46,203 bases of DNA from Planctomycetota bacterium (GTDB lineage Bacteria; Planctomycetota; Planctomycetia; Pirellulales; Pirellulaceae): contig CAUJHS010000012.1 of the NCBI GenBank assembly GCA_963204915.1, positions 1-46,203 of the forward strand, given 5' to 3'. A program made the translations under genes and the position numbers. Positions 35,101 to 43,062 of the stretch are shown one piece after another. How positions within the stretch are numbered: the stretch's first letter is position 1; each line of letters opens with the position of its first letter. Below the pieces are notes generated by a model. That model worked only from the letters and a program-made list of their open reading frames with translations, made no database searches and had not been told where the DNA came from.

Positions 35101-37672
35101 CGTTCAACGTGGATATTCGCTCAACCGCCTCAATCAAAATGGCGAGCTGCGGCAATAAGGAGCGGATGCCGTCTAAGCGTTGCTGAACGGCAGCATCCTG
35201 CTCCGCCATACCAACCGCTTGCTCAAGTTCCTCCTCAAGAGCGACTCGTTTGTCGCGAAGCTGGACCAAATCGTTCAGGTCTACACCTTCAAGTAGCCCA
35301 CCTTCACCAGACGCTTGCTCCGTAGCTTGGCGAGCCTGTTCCAACTGCTGCTCAAACTGATGCGAACGCAGTGGAATATGCGCCAACAGTTGCTGCGCTG
35401 CCGCAAAGAAGTTGGGCTCTAGGCGTAAGTCAGGGCCGATACGCCGGTCGGGCCCGTCGTAACCGTTGATTTCATGGCATCCATAGCAGCCATAAGTCGA
35501 AATTAAATCAAAGCCTTTGAGCAAAGTTGGGGCAGGTGGATCAGGAAAGCGTTCGCTCGTTTGCAACTCCGTTACATTGTGATGGCACTTGAGACACGTA
35601 CTTTCCATGAACCTTTGCGGCTGCATGGGAAAGATCCAGTGATGGTTCGAAAACCAACCGTATTCCTCGCGCCAGTCTTTTGCTTGGTCTGGCGAATTGG
35701 GCGTATGCGACGCCCACTTGAACGAAGTTGCACTACCTTGGCCCTCGTGACAAACGGTGCAGCCAAAGGTTGTTATCGGATGGGGACTCAGCGAACCAAC
35801 GAATAAATCAAGGCGAGGATGCGATGCAAACGGATTCGGCATACCACGTCGAATCGTTAGCGTGATCGGCTGTCCCCACGTTACCGTTTCAAGCAATTGA
35901 CGTTCTGCGCCCTTTCGATCAACGATAACATTGCTATTAATGTGCGTAATCACATCACCAAGCATCAATCCGGGTTTAGCGCCGTCAGTTGGGCCGTCGT
36001 CCCAACCATGAGCATGCAGCATCGGTTCAAGAATTTCTTCCGCCAACTGGGTTTTTCCAACATTGCCAGACAACAACGACGCTCTTGACGCACGTGAATT
36101 ATTTTGGACGAACGAAATGGCGACGTCATCACGATTAATCAGTCCGTAATCGGCCAATTCAAGGCCGTATACGTCCTTAAGCGTCAACGGAACTTGCGCG
36201 TTGGCGCCTTCACGTTGACCGCTCGTGGATTGAATCTCGTCGCGTAAACGTTGGATCTCATTGGCATCGGGCGTACTTAGTACAACACGTAGTTCCACGC
36301 CGCGCGGATACGCGGGCTCGGTAGCGGAACCTGGCATCGTCTTATCAATCGCCTGATGGCAAGTGGTGCAACGGTCAAACCGACGCACCTTGCTAAAACT
36401 GCCGTACTGCAAAGTCAGGCCGTCTTTCCAAAGATTGTTTATCTTCCGAGGCGAATTAAACGCGTCCAAGATGGGGAGTTCAAGCCAGCGCTTCCCCAAC
36501 CATGGAAAGGCGCCAACGAAGTATGTCGATTTTTGTTCATCAAGTGATTTTCGCAAACGCTCGATTTCAGCCCGATTCTCAGCAATTTCCTTCTGTACTG
36601 CGTCTTCTTCGGAGGTCATCCGTCCGATAAGGTCCTGTAGATTGCGTCGGTGCGACGTAGCAGCCTCATACGCGAGCGTGAACTCGTCCAACTGGACTTT
36701 GATCTCCGCAATACGCGCCTCAATCGATGCAAGCTCCGACGTCCGACTATCACGAACGTACAAGTCACGCGTCGCCCTCGCCTCATCGTACTCAGCGGCC
36801 TTAAACTTTCGGTCACGTAATATTTTATCTTCACGGAATCGCGCATCATCGACCACGGCGCGTAGTCTCGCCAAAACTAACTCACGAGTCTTGGACGCGG
36901 CAATTTCCGCGGCAATTGCGGCTTGATCGGCCTGCGCGAACGCAGTAGAAAGGGCTTGGGCTGACAGCCTTCGCGCTTCGGTCGCCTTTGCGCCATTCCC
37001 AGATGCTATTTCCTGCTCAGCGACGGCGGCGGCATTACCGGCCTCGGTCAACGCGACTCGAGTCTCTCCGGTTGCTTCACCCGCGAGAGCCTGAATATCT
37101 GCTGCGATTGCGCCTTGGGTGCGTCCACCCGGGGAAGTTCCGGCGCCTGGCTCGCCATTCGCCGCCTCCTGGGTTTGCTGCGCTTGGTCGATTGCATTTT
37201 GTTCCGAAAGCAATTGATCGATACGGTTCGCTACTTGCCGAAGCGATAATGCTTCAGTCGACTGTTTATCGAGTTCAGCCTTGAGAGACGGATCGAGAAC
37301 ATCGGCCACGCTTTGCGACTGAGCGTCGCTGGGTTGCTGCTCCGTGTTGCTGTCACCGGTTTCGGCGGCTTCACGATGAACCGAATCCTGAAACTCTTGC
37401 AATAGATTTTCAGGAATTGGTTGGCTCCGCACACTGAGAAGCCTTGCCATGAGCACTTCGTGCTGCTGTTCTGTGTCATCTGCAAGCGCTTGATCACGCC
37501 ACGCTGTGACGCGCGTTTCCGCATCGATATAGGTTCGCTGCGTAACTTTCCATTCGCGGCTATGGTCGGCAGCAAACATCCACAAAGTTGCTCCGAGCAG
37601 CGCAACGCCTACAGAGGCAAAGACTGCATGAAGCACTTTTTGGTTGTACCAAGTTTGTTCTGTTGCGGGCAT
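32198..37672 (-). CDS. Giant octaheme PDZ/coiled-coil cytochrome c of a bc complex
   Basis: An 1824-residue protein from ATG 37672. One membrane helix (~14-34) is followed by a Gln/Ala-rich region and a long coiled coil (~255-385). Eight CxxCH heme sites begin at C435, C638, C693, C729, C1063, C1249, C1405 and C1663. A PDZ-like domain lies at ~500-610, between hemes 1 and 2 (GLMLGDVITHINSNVI). Hemes 4-8 are each followed by a P...MP segment that can supply a distal Met: M966, M1125, M1353, M1599 and M1713. This indicates serial class I cytochrome c-like modules. A His-rich loop lies at ~1283-1304, and the last ~60 residues are a Pro/Glu/Ser tail. It follows the split cytochrome b genes and probably takes electrons from the Rieske protein. 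Confidence 0.93.
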   Translation of the reverse strand: MPATEQTWYNQKVLHAVFASVGVALLGATLWMFAADHSREWKVTQRTYIDAETRVTAWRDQALADDTEQQHEVLMARLLSVRSQPIPENLLQEFQDSVHREAAETGDSNTEQQPSDAQSQSVADVLDPSLKAELDKQSTEALSLRQVANRIDQLLSEQNAIDQAQQTQEAANGEPGAGTSPGGRTQGAIAADIQALAGEATGETRVALTEAGNAAAVAEQEIASGNGAKATEARRLSAQALSTAFAQADQAAIAAEIAASKTRELVLARLRAVVDDARFREDKILRDRKFKAAEYDEARATRDLYVRDSRTSELASIEARIAEIKVQLDEFTLAYEAATSHRRNLQDLIGRMTSEEDAVQKEIAENRAEIERLRKSLDEQKSTYFVGAFPWLGKRWLELPILDAFNSPRKINNLWKDGLTLQYGSFSKVRRFDRCTTCHQAIDKTMPGSATEPAYPRGVELRVVLSTPDANEIQRLRDEIQSTSGQREGANAQVPLTLKDVYGLELADYGLINRDDVAISFVQNNSRASRASLLSGNVGKTQLAEEILEPMLHAHGWDDGPTDGAKPGLMLGDVITHINSNVIVDRKGAERQLLETVTWGQPITLTIRRGMPNPFASHPRLDLFVGSLSPHPITTFGCTVCHEGQGSATSFKWASHTPNSPDQAKDWREEYGWFSNHHWIFPMQPQRFMESTCLKCHHNVTELQTSERFPDPPAPTLLKGFDLISTYGCYGCHEINGYDGPDRRIGPDLRLEPNFFAAAQQLLAHIPLRSHQFEQQLEQARQATEQASGEGGLLEGVDLNDLVQLRDKRVALEEELEQAVGMAEQDAAVQQRLDGIRSLLPQLAILIEAVERISTLNEMSDLAKRLVDQPEQDQVRRQLHRLLTQDIQQSQEDSIQTASDGSERAELATALGPESHKLESVLKDVEVPGTMRKPGPALRYVATKNDQSFLLDWIYDPRHFRPSTRMPKFFGLTKHLEPHHGKEENHAVNDLEDSPDAKARNEAKLAPHEMAKAFEPIEALGMSLYLLDRSQPFEFLTPPEGVVESTVDEQAARGKTMFETRGCLACHNHDAFPEAADFRQAGEILQGPDLSGLGSKFDPQRNPDGARWLYSWIKEPTRYHARTTMPDLFLDPYKDNDGNLIDPALDIVTFLLSSKKDAWEPSFPAEFTLGANGDFAPDSPAKGALRDLSLEFLRAAVYAKDAEVYYANGIPEERRGEFKGAEVELVAPSLNDRQRLIYVGAKAISKYGCYGCHDIPGFEDAKPIGTGLADWGRKDTSRLAFEHITHYIEHGHSGQHGVPGHGDAAAEEEIPPFHLEAIEARHREGFLYQKLREPRSYDFEKADNKNYNEWLRMPQFPFNNQEREEVMTFVLGLVAEPPASEFVYQPNERQHALNEGRRVLSKYNCGGCHTLEMERWSLTFAPGEISPPPTVDTFSFVRPHPTPSEVIASQQTDRRGMLHATIVGQPFVDDDGIPSAMDDYGDPVEIGENYDANSLTYRFQLFEPAVVDGNVHMIGPTSFNVKSSWIDRKYPANGGYLARYLVPRVTQLEREVNPSAKASEAWGWVPPPLVNQGKKVQPEWLYNFLLNPYPIRPATFLRMPRFNMSPAEAQALVDYFAARDNATYPYDFLALRQPGLLDERARQYQHGERLDDAMKIVTDNSGCVKCHLVSDFVPQGSPRAKAPDLADVYRRLRAEYVKPWIARPSGILPYTSMPENIHPQTGFAVPGLYHGTPMEQLDGLVDLLMNYDSFAQKKTSVRKLVEAGNPMPPAEADGEPAAEAPEKVSEDTSALENNDVANEPGSSPDVTAPSASTPPSSPEPDNEP

Positions 37673-37759
37673 TATGAACTGATTCCGTCTGCTATCCGCT
37701 TCGCGTCGTAACGCTCGATTTCATTGCCAGGCCGCTTCTTGGGAAGACGCGGTCCCACA

Positions 37760-39115
37760 CTAAAAATTCAAGAAGTATTCGGGAATTGCGATGAAATACT
37801 TCAAATTAACCGTCCAACGAAACAACATCTTAATGGGTAGCATCGCCATAAAAAGCAATAGGTTAGCGAGCACCATAAAGCGAATGAAACCCATACGAAC
37901 AAAAAACTTGCGCATCACCGTGGCGGCCAAGATAGGAGGCACCGCCACCAAGTAAAACAAAACGAGAAGGATGCCAGGCGCCTCGCGCAATAAAATGTAT
38001 CCAAGCTTCGTCAGTTCGCCCGCGCCTTCGGGCGCTCGGGGGCGGCCCATGCCTAACATGTATATCCAGAAGTACTCCGAGAGATCGATATTATTTAGCG
38101 CTTCAACTTTATGCGTATCCCATATCTCGTAGGGTCCGAAAAAGTTCCAGTTCGGCCCTCGCAAAAAGGTGCCCATGACGATTAGCGTTACCCATAACAC
38201 GAGAAAACCAAACTGAAACGTCACATAGGCGAATTTGCGTTGCTCAATTGTATAGTAGCCATTGCCCTGCTTATTGAAATCGAGATAGGGAATCGCCATC
38301 AAGCCGAACACCACGAGACTCGGTAATACAACGCCGGCCATCCAGGGATCGTAATACACCAACATTTCTTGGAGACCCAAGAAATACCACGGAGCTTTCG
38401 ACGGGTTTGGCGTCTTAACGCTGCTTGCTGGCTCCTCCAATGGCGCTTGAAGCGCTACGGCCCAAACGATCATTACGGCCGTTAAAGCCACCATGCAGAT
38501 CAATTCGATGTAAACCAAATCTGGCCAAACCAAAACTTTCTCATTCTCGAGCGCTTCCAACGGAGGCTCGCCACGTCGGGCGCGGTCGTCATTCTGAACG
38601 GCACGATAGGCGCTAAGCCATGTAAAAAACGACAGCAGATAAACCATAGCGACGATGGGCACATTGTCCGGCTTCGTCACGATGTCGGCGAAACTGGGAT
38701 TCGTCATCGATAACCCCATCACCAACAGCGACAAGTTGAGCATTATCCACGCCACCGTGGGTTGGACAAAGAAACGCCGAAAGACGAACAAGATCGCCAG
38801 AATTACGAGGGAACCGAGGGTGTACACCGTAGGATCCATAAAACGGTTGACACCCTCTTCCACCGCACGTGGAAGTCGGAGGAGACCTGCGCCACCACCG
38901 AGCGCAATGGGCGCAATCACAATGAAAACACCCGACACAATAAGCCATAACAGCGCCGTTGTTACTGGGAATCTTCCCAATCGAAAAATTGTTTTGGCTT
39001 TCCCCGATTCCCACAAGTAGAACGCCGCTACCGCGTTCATTAAGGCGAGCACCAGATAATAACCGCCCAAAAACCCCGACATGCGATCGAGGAAGACGCT
39101 GTAATCACCGTGCAT
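37760..39115 (-). CDS. Enlarged subunit-IV-like cytochrome b C-terminal protein
   Basis: A 451-residue membrane protein from ATG 39115. Residues ~195-280 match the C-terminal part of cytochrome b / subunit IV: WPDLVYIELICMVAL, then NPSKAPWYFLGLQEMLVYYDPW. The Qo-site motif, PEWY in mitochondria, reads APWY (241-244) here, with E250 nearby. Unlike the ~160-residue subunit IV of b6f, there are about five extra N-terminal helices (~14-34, 50-73, 96-111, 118-137, 152-170) and further helices after ~300. The gene is between the b6-like gene and the octaheme gene, with short gaps of 59 and 87 bp. The extra N-terminal half matches no family I can name. Confidence 0.88.
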   Translation of the reverse strand: MHGDYSVFLDRMSGFLGGYYLVLALMNAVAAFYLWESGKAKTIFRLGRFPVTTALLWLIVSGVFIVIAPIALGGGAGLLRLPRAVEEGVNRFMDPTVYTLGSLVILAILFVFRRFFVQPTVAWIMLNLSLLVMGLSMTNPSFADIVTKPDNVPIVAMVYLLSFFTWLSAYRAVQNDDRARRGEPPLEALENEKVLVWPDLVYIELICMVALTAVMIVWAVALQAPLEEPASSVKTPNPSKAPWYFLGLQEMLVYYDPWMAGVVLPSLVVFGLMAIPYLDFNKQGNGYYTIEQRKFAYVTFQFGFLVLWVTLIVMGTFLRGPNWNFFGPYEIWDTHKVEALNNIDLSEYFWIYMLGMGRPRAPEGAGELTKLGYILLREAPGILLVLFYLVAVPPILAATVMRKFFVRMGFIRFMVLANLLLFMAMLPIKMLFRWTVNLKYFIAIPEYFLNF

Positions 39116-39174
39116 GAATCAGAATGCCTTACTAGTATTGCGACGACCGACAATCTGGAGAAAGCAAATTCCGC

Positions 39175-39951
39175 CTACAGAGGTCCGCTAATCCCACCGT
39201 CTTTACGAACACGCCAAAAATGAATGGCCAGCAGGAGCGATACTCCCAGCGGAATCGCGATGCAGTGAAGCACATAAAATCGATTTAGCGTTTCTTCCCC
39301 GACAAAACGCGCACCAAGTAATCCAAACCGAGCATCGGACGCATTCGTGATCATGTCGATTCCACCCACCGTCAGCAACTGTGCGCCCGGACCTTCGTGC
39401 CCCAGAAATGGTGTAGCTCGAGCCATATTGGAGCCCACGGTGATCGCCCATATTGCAAGCTGATCCCATGGCAACAAATACCCGGTAAACGACAACAACA
39501 ACGTCAACAGCAACAAGATAACACCAATTACCCAGTTAAACTCTCGAGGAGGCTTATAACTACCCGTCAGAAACACGCGGTACATGTGTAACCAGACCGT
39601 AATCACCATTGCGTGCGCCCCCCAGCGATGCAACTCACGCAAGACCCCCATCGAAGTCACATCGCGCAACGCCAGAATATCGTTGTACGCCCACTCGAGA
39701 GTTGGGCGGTAATAAAACATGAGCAACACACCCGTAACCGTTTCAATCAGAAACAGAAAAAAGGTGACGCCGCCCATGCACCATGTGTAACTTAGGGCGA
39801 TCCCCTGCTTTTTGATCGAGACAGGGTGCAAGTGCAGAAAAAAATTCGTTAACATCACCACAACGCGGTTGCGGCGATCAACCGGCATTGGATGACGGAA
39901 AACGCTTTTCCAAATCTGCGAATTGCGAATCGTATCGTTCAAACTTGGCAT
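39175..39951 (-). CDS. b6-type cytochrome b (N-terminal cytochrome b)
   Basis: A 258-residue four-helix protein from ATG 39951 that ends in GISGPL, as cytochrome b6 does. The b-heme ligands are H108/H122 (spacing 14) and H229/H244 (spacing 15), the spacing seen in b6. [10 protein letters not shown] (155-164) is the usual Q-site segment. C58 in TWCMGGVTF aligns with the cysteine of b6 (YCLGGITL) that carries the covalent heme ci, and YYRPT follows as in b6. The protein is ~40 residues longer at the N-terminus than chloroplast b6. It is encoded between the Rieske gene and the subunit-IV-like gene, a b6f-style split of cytochrome b. Confidence 0.95.
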   Translation of the reverse strand: MPSLNDTIRNSQIWKSVFRHPMPVDRRNRVVVMLTNFFLHLHPVSIKKQGIALSYTWCMGGVTFFLFLIETVTGVLLMFYYRPTLEWAYNDILALRDVTSMGVLRELHRWGAHAMVITVWLHMYRVFLTGSYKPPREFNWVIGVILLLLTLLLSFTGYLLPWDQLAIWAITVGSNMARATPFLGHEGPGAQLLTVGGIDMITNASDARFGLLGARFVGEETLNRFYVLHCIAIPLGVSLLLAIHFWRVRKDGGISGPL

Positions 39952-40055
39952 GACAAATGAAATTTCCTAACGCCGGCTAGGTTCGCTATCTGACGCCGAA
40001 ATAAATACTGCCGAGAACACACGCCTTGTAGATATTCGCCAAGGCGACAGATAAA

Positions 40056-41276
40056 TCACGCGGGCACGAAGCTTGCAGGATTCGCCCAGGCGCCCAGTTC
40101 TTCCTGAAATGTTTGACTCTTGTCCACTTCAAGCTGCCCGTCATCGGCTATTCGGATCGCGTAACGCTCCAAAGGCCGCGGCGCCGGCCCCTCAAAATTA
40201 ATGCCATCCTTATAGAAACCGCTACCATGGCAGGGACATTTAAACTTTTGCTCGGCGTCAAGCCAGTTAGGCGTGCAACCCAAATGTGTGCAAACTGACT
40301 TCAGTGCAAAGATTTGCGGCTGACCTTCATATTGATAACGAACAATCCAAACGCCAAACTGCGGAATAAACTTCGTTTCTACTTGCCCGGGAGCGAAGTC
40401 GTCGGGAAAACCCACTTTGAATCGTGTTGGCGGCTCCGTCAGAATGTTGGGAAACATAAACCTCGCCAACCCCAACAACCACAACACGTTGGTTAGAGTG
40501 AGCATGGTAAAACCGACAGCCAATGACGACCCGAAAAACACGCCCACGGCCGAACTGAAGAAACTGCGGCGCGTCTGCTCTGCAGGCGTCGCCGCCATTT
40601 GATCGCCTCGCCGAGCATACATCGGCTTATCTGGCATCGGCGGCGCCTCAAGCTTTTGCTTGACCGGCTTTGCAGCCTTTTCCGCCACCGCGGTCTTGCC
40701 ACCTCGTTCCGTGACAACTCCCTTCGACTTCGCCTCCTCCTTCGACATCGGACCAAGTTTGCCAGACTTTCGAGCCGCCGAAAGAATACTTTGGGTATCG
40801 AGCGCCGCGGGAGAAGAAGGCCCTTTACTAACCGACTCTTTGGCCACAGGTTTTGGCTTTGCCGCTGCCTCAGCCTTCGCAACGGGCTTAGCGGGAGCCG
40901 GAGCAGCGGTTTTTTTTCCGCGGGCGGCTGCCAAGATGTCAGCCACACTCATTTCACCCGGCTTACCGGCAGCCGGCGTCGCTTGGGGCGATGCGCTTGA
41001 CACCTTTGGCGCTGGAGCCGATTGAGATTCGCCCGACTTTTCCCTTCGGGCCGCCGCCAAGATTTCGGCGACCGACATACCCTTCGTCGAGGATGCCACA
41101 CCGACGGAAGGTTCCGTCGAAGATTCCGGCTTGATTTCCACAGGCTGAGGAGCGGCCGCCGATTCAGGCCCCGCCTCTTGATTCATCGAAACTGCGGAAG
41201 CGCCAGCATCACCACCGTCGAGACGTCGACATGCGGCTAAGGTTTCCTCAACCGACATGGAAGTATTGTCCGCCAT
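40056..41276 (-). CDS. Rieske iron-sulfur protein with repeat-bearing N-terminal extension
   Basis: A 406-residue protein from ATG 41276. The C-terminal third is a standard Rieske domain: C329-T-H331-L-G-C334 and C347-P-C349-H350-G-S-G bind the 2Fe-2S cluster. A membrane helix (~243-271) follows a Tat-like TRRSFFSSAV (235-244). In front lie ~230 residues that normal Rieske proteins lack: Ala/Pro/Lys-rich, probably disordered and cytoplasmic. They contain a short amphipathic motif four times: MSVEETLAACRR (7-18), MSVAEILAAARR (67-78), MSVADILAAARG (109-120) and LDTQSILSAARK (159-170). It is the first gene of the bc operon and the quinol-oxidising electron acceptor. The divergent purD gene lies ~357 bp away. 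Confidence 0.95.
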   Translation of the reverse strand: MADNTSMSVEETLAACRRLDGGDAGASAVSMNQEAGPESAAAPQPVEIKPESSTEPSVGVASSTKGMSVAEILAAARREKSGESQSAPAPKVSSASPQATPAAGKPGEMSVADILAAARGKKTAAPAPAKPVAKAEAAAKPKPVAKESVSKGPSSPAALDTQSILSAARKSGKLGPMSKEEAKSKGVVTERGGKTAVAEKAAKPVKQKLEAPPMPDKPMYARRGDQMAATPAEQTRRSFFSSAVGVFFGSSLAVGFTMLTLTNVLWLLGLARFMFPNILTEPPTRFKVGFPDDFAPGQVETKFIPQFGVWIVRYQYEGQPQIFALKSVCTHLGCTPNWLDAEQKFKCPCHGSGFYKDGINFEGPAPRPLERYAIRIADDGQLEVDKSQTFQEELGAWANPASFVPA

Positions 41277-41350
41277 ATCACCTACTGCTCGGGCAAAAGA
41301 TCGCCAAGCTCGCCTTGCGCCAAAACTCGTATTCCTGACGATGCAGACAT

Positions 41351-41369
41351 CAACCCCAGATCGGGGTTG
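41351..41369. repeat. Inverted repeat upstream of the Rieske gene
   Basis: CAACCCC (41351-41357) and GGGGTTG (41363-41369) pair around a 5-nt loop, 75 bp before the Rieske start. It could be an operator or a 5' leader hairpin. Confidence 0.45.
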
Positions 41370-41594
41370 GACCTGAATGATCAGCCTTGAAGCGTCTGGT
41401 GGGAACGAGCGCGATTGTGATTTTTTTCACGAACCGCTGCAATCGTAGTAAAACATCTTGATGTTTGTCAACCGGCGTTAAAAAAACGTTCCGTGTGGTC
41501 GTGCCATTATTCGCGACGAAAGTAATCTGCTGCGCGGCTCCGCTTTCTTCTTGCCTGTTCAAATTCGGGGAGGTTCCCACTTACGACTTTTCTT

Positions 41595-41600
41595 TATAAT
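41595..41600 (+). promoter_or_regulatory. Candidate -10 box for purD
   Basis: A consensus TATAAT on the plus strand, 33 bp before the purD start codon. The -35 region is poor (GGTTCC at 17 bp), so only the -10 element is supported. Confidence 0.4.
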
Positions 41601-41633
41601 CATGGGTGGATGCCCCTAATGGATCAATAAACG

Positions 41634-42938
41634 ATGAACGTCTTAATTGTTGGCAATGGAGGTCGCGAGCACGCTTTGGCTTGGAAGCTATTGCAATGCG
41701 CCCGCGTGAATCGCGTGTTCGTTGCGCCAGGAAATGCGGGCACCGCAACGGATGCGGAAAATGTCGATATCTCAATGGAGGACTTTGATCGGCTCGTCAA
41801 ATTCGCCAAGCAGAATTCCGTGGGACTTACGGTCGTTGGACCTGAAGCCCCGCTTTGCGCTGGTATTGTCGATGTGTTCCAAGATGCTGGATTGCGAGTT
41901 TTTGGACCCACGAAGAATGCAGCGCAACTGGAAGGCAGTAAGGTCTTTTGTAAGAATCTTCTTCGTAACGCCGATGTACCTACGGCGGACTATCGCGTTT
42001 TTCGCGACGCGGATAGCGCTGCCCGTTACATCAAGGACCGATATCCTTCACTCGAGGAGGATGTTCCGGTCGTCGTCAAGGCCGACGGGCTTGCGGCAGG
42101 TAAAGGAGCAATCGTTTGCCGCCGTCGCAAAGATGCTCTTGATGCGATCGAGCGAATTGCCCGCAAGCGTGAATTTGGCGATGCTGGCAATCAACTCGTC
42201 ATTGAAGAACGCTTAGATGGCCATGAGGCCAGCGTTCTGGCGATCACCGATGGCCGAACGATTCTTACGCTGTCTCCGGCCCAAGATCACAAGGCGGCGC
42301 ATGATGGCGATAAAGGACCAAATACGGGCGGCATGGGAGCGTACAGTCCAACGCCGCTCTTGAATGATGAGCAAATTCGCTGGGTCGAAGAACACGTTCT
42401 CGTGCCCACGGTACATACGATGAAGCGTATGCGAATTCCGTTTCGGGGTGTCTTGTACGCTGGCCTTATGATGACCAATCAAGGCCCCAAAGTATTGGAA
42501 TACAACGTGCGTTTTGGTGATCCCGAATGCCAGCCGATTTTGATGCGATTAAAAACTGATCTCGCCGCCGTGCTCGAAGCAACGGTTGAAGGCCGGCTTG
42601 ATGAAATTGGGGCATTGGAGTGGGATCCCCGCCCTGCGGTGTGCGTGGTTATGGCGAGCGAAGGTTACCCTGGCCCTTATGAAAAGGGAAAGGCGATCCG
42701 AGGTCTTGACGATGCCGCCCAACTGCCCGATGTGAAGGTGTTCCACGCCGGTACGACCATGGTTGGCGGTCAGGTAGTCACAACGGGAGGACGTGTACTT
42801 GGTGTGACGGCGCTCGGTAGTTCCATTCCAGCCGCGAAATTACAGGCTTATCGTGCTGTCAAGTGCATCCGATGGGAAGGGGCTTGGTGCCGTAAGGATA
42901 TTTCCGATAAGGCGTTGGAGTATGGAACAGGCGGGTGA
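41634..42938 (+). CDS. Phosphoribosylamine-glycine ligase (GAR synthetase)
   Basis: A 434-residue ATP-grasp enzyme that joins glycine to phosphoribosylamine in the second step of purine synthesis. Visible motifs are the N-terminal VLIVGNGGREHALAWKL, VGPEAPL, the ATP-grasp segment VVKADGLAAGKGA, GPNTGGMGAYSPTP, and EYNVRFGDPECQ, all of them standard. The C-terminal domain (GYPGPYEKG, FHAGT) is complete. The start at ATG 41634 gives the usual MNVLIVGNGG N-terminus. It is divergent from the bc operon and on the same strand as vsr, 124 bp away. Confidence 0.97.
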   Translation: MNVLIVGNGGREHALAWKLLQCARVNRVFVAPGNAGTATDAENVDISMEDFDRLVKFAKQNSVGLTVVGPEAPLCAGIVDVFQDAGLRVFGPTKNAAQLEGSKVFCKNLLRNADVPTADYRVFRDADSAARYIKDRYPSLEEDVPVVVKADGLAAGKGAIVCRRRKDALDAIERIARKREFGDAGNQLVIEERLDGHEASVLAITDGRTILTLSPAQDHKAAHDGDKGPNTGGMGAYSPTPLLNDEQIRWVEEHVLVPTVHTMKRMRIPFRGVLYAGLMMTNQGPKVLEYNVRFGDPECQPILMRLKTDLAAVLEATVEGRLDEIGALEWDPRPAVCVVMASEGYPGPYEKGKAIRGLDDAAQLPDVKVFHAGTTMVGGQVVTTGGRVLGVTALGSSIPAAKLQAYRAVKCIRWEGAWCRKDISDKALEYGTGG

Positions 42939-43062
42939 CACATTGCGCCAATATGCCTTCACAGGCGTGGTATCGTGGAATTTCACACAACTGCGCCTCG
43001 CTTGCGAAAGTATCGCCATACGCCTTGGTCCGCGTAGGATGTGAAATTGGTCAAAGGTTATC

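Larger units (their letters stand above)
41277..41633. other. Divergent intergenic region, bc operon and purD
   Basis: This 357-bp region should carry promoters in both directions. A TATAAT for purD (41595-41600) and an inverted repeat upstream of the Rieske gene (41351-41369) are the only sites I can support. A 76-codon minus-strand frame (41350-41580) has no recognisable feature. Confidence 0.5.

Noticed and set aside
36363-36926. 187-codon plus-strand frame
   Set aside because: Antisense to the coiled-coil region of the octaheme protein; its Ser/Arg-rich composition is what antisense reading of Glu/Ala/Arg codons gives.
41350-41580. 76-codon minus-strand frame between the bc operon and purD
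   Set aside because: No ribosome binding site, no hydrophobic or domain signature, and it occupies the divergent promoter region.
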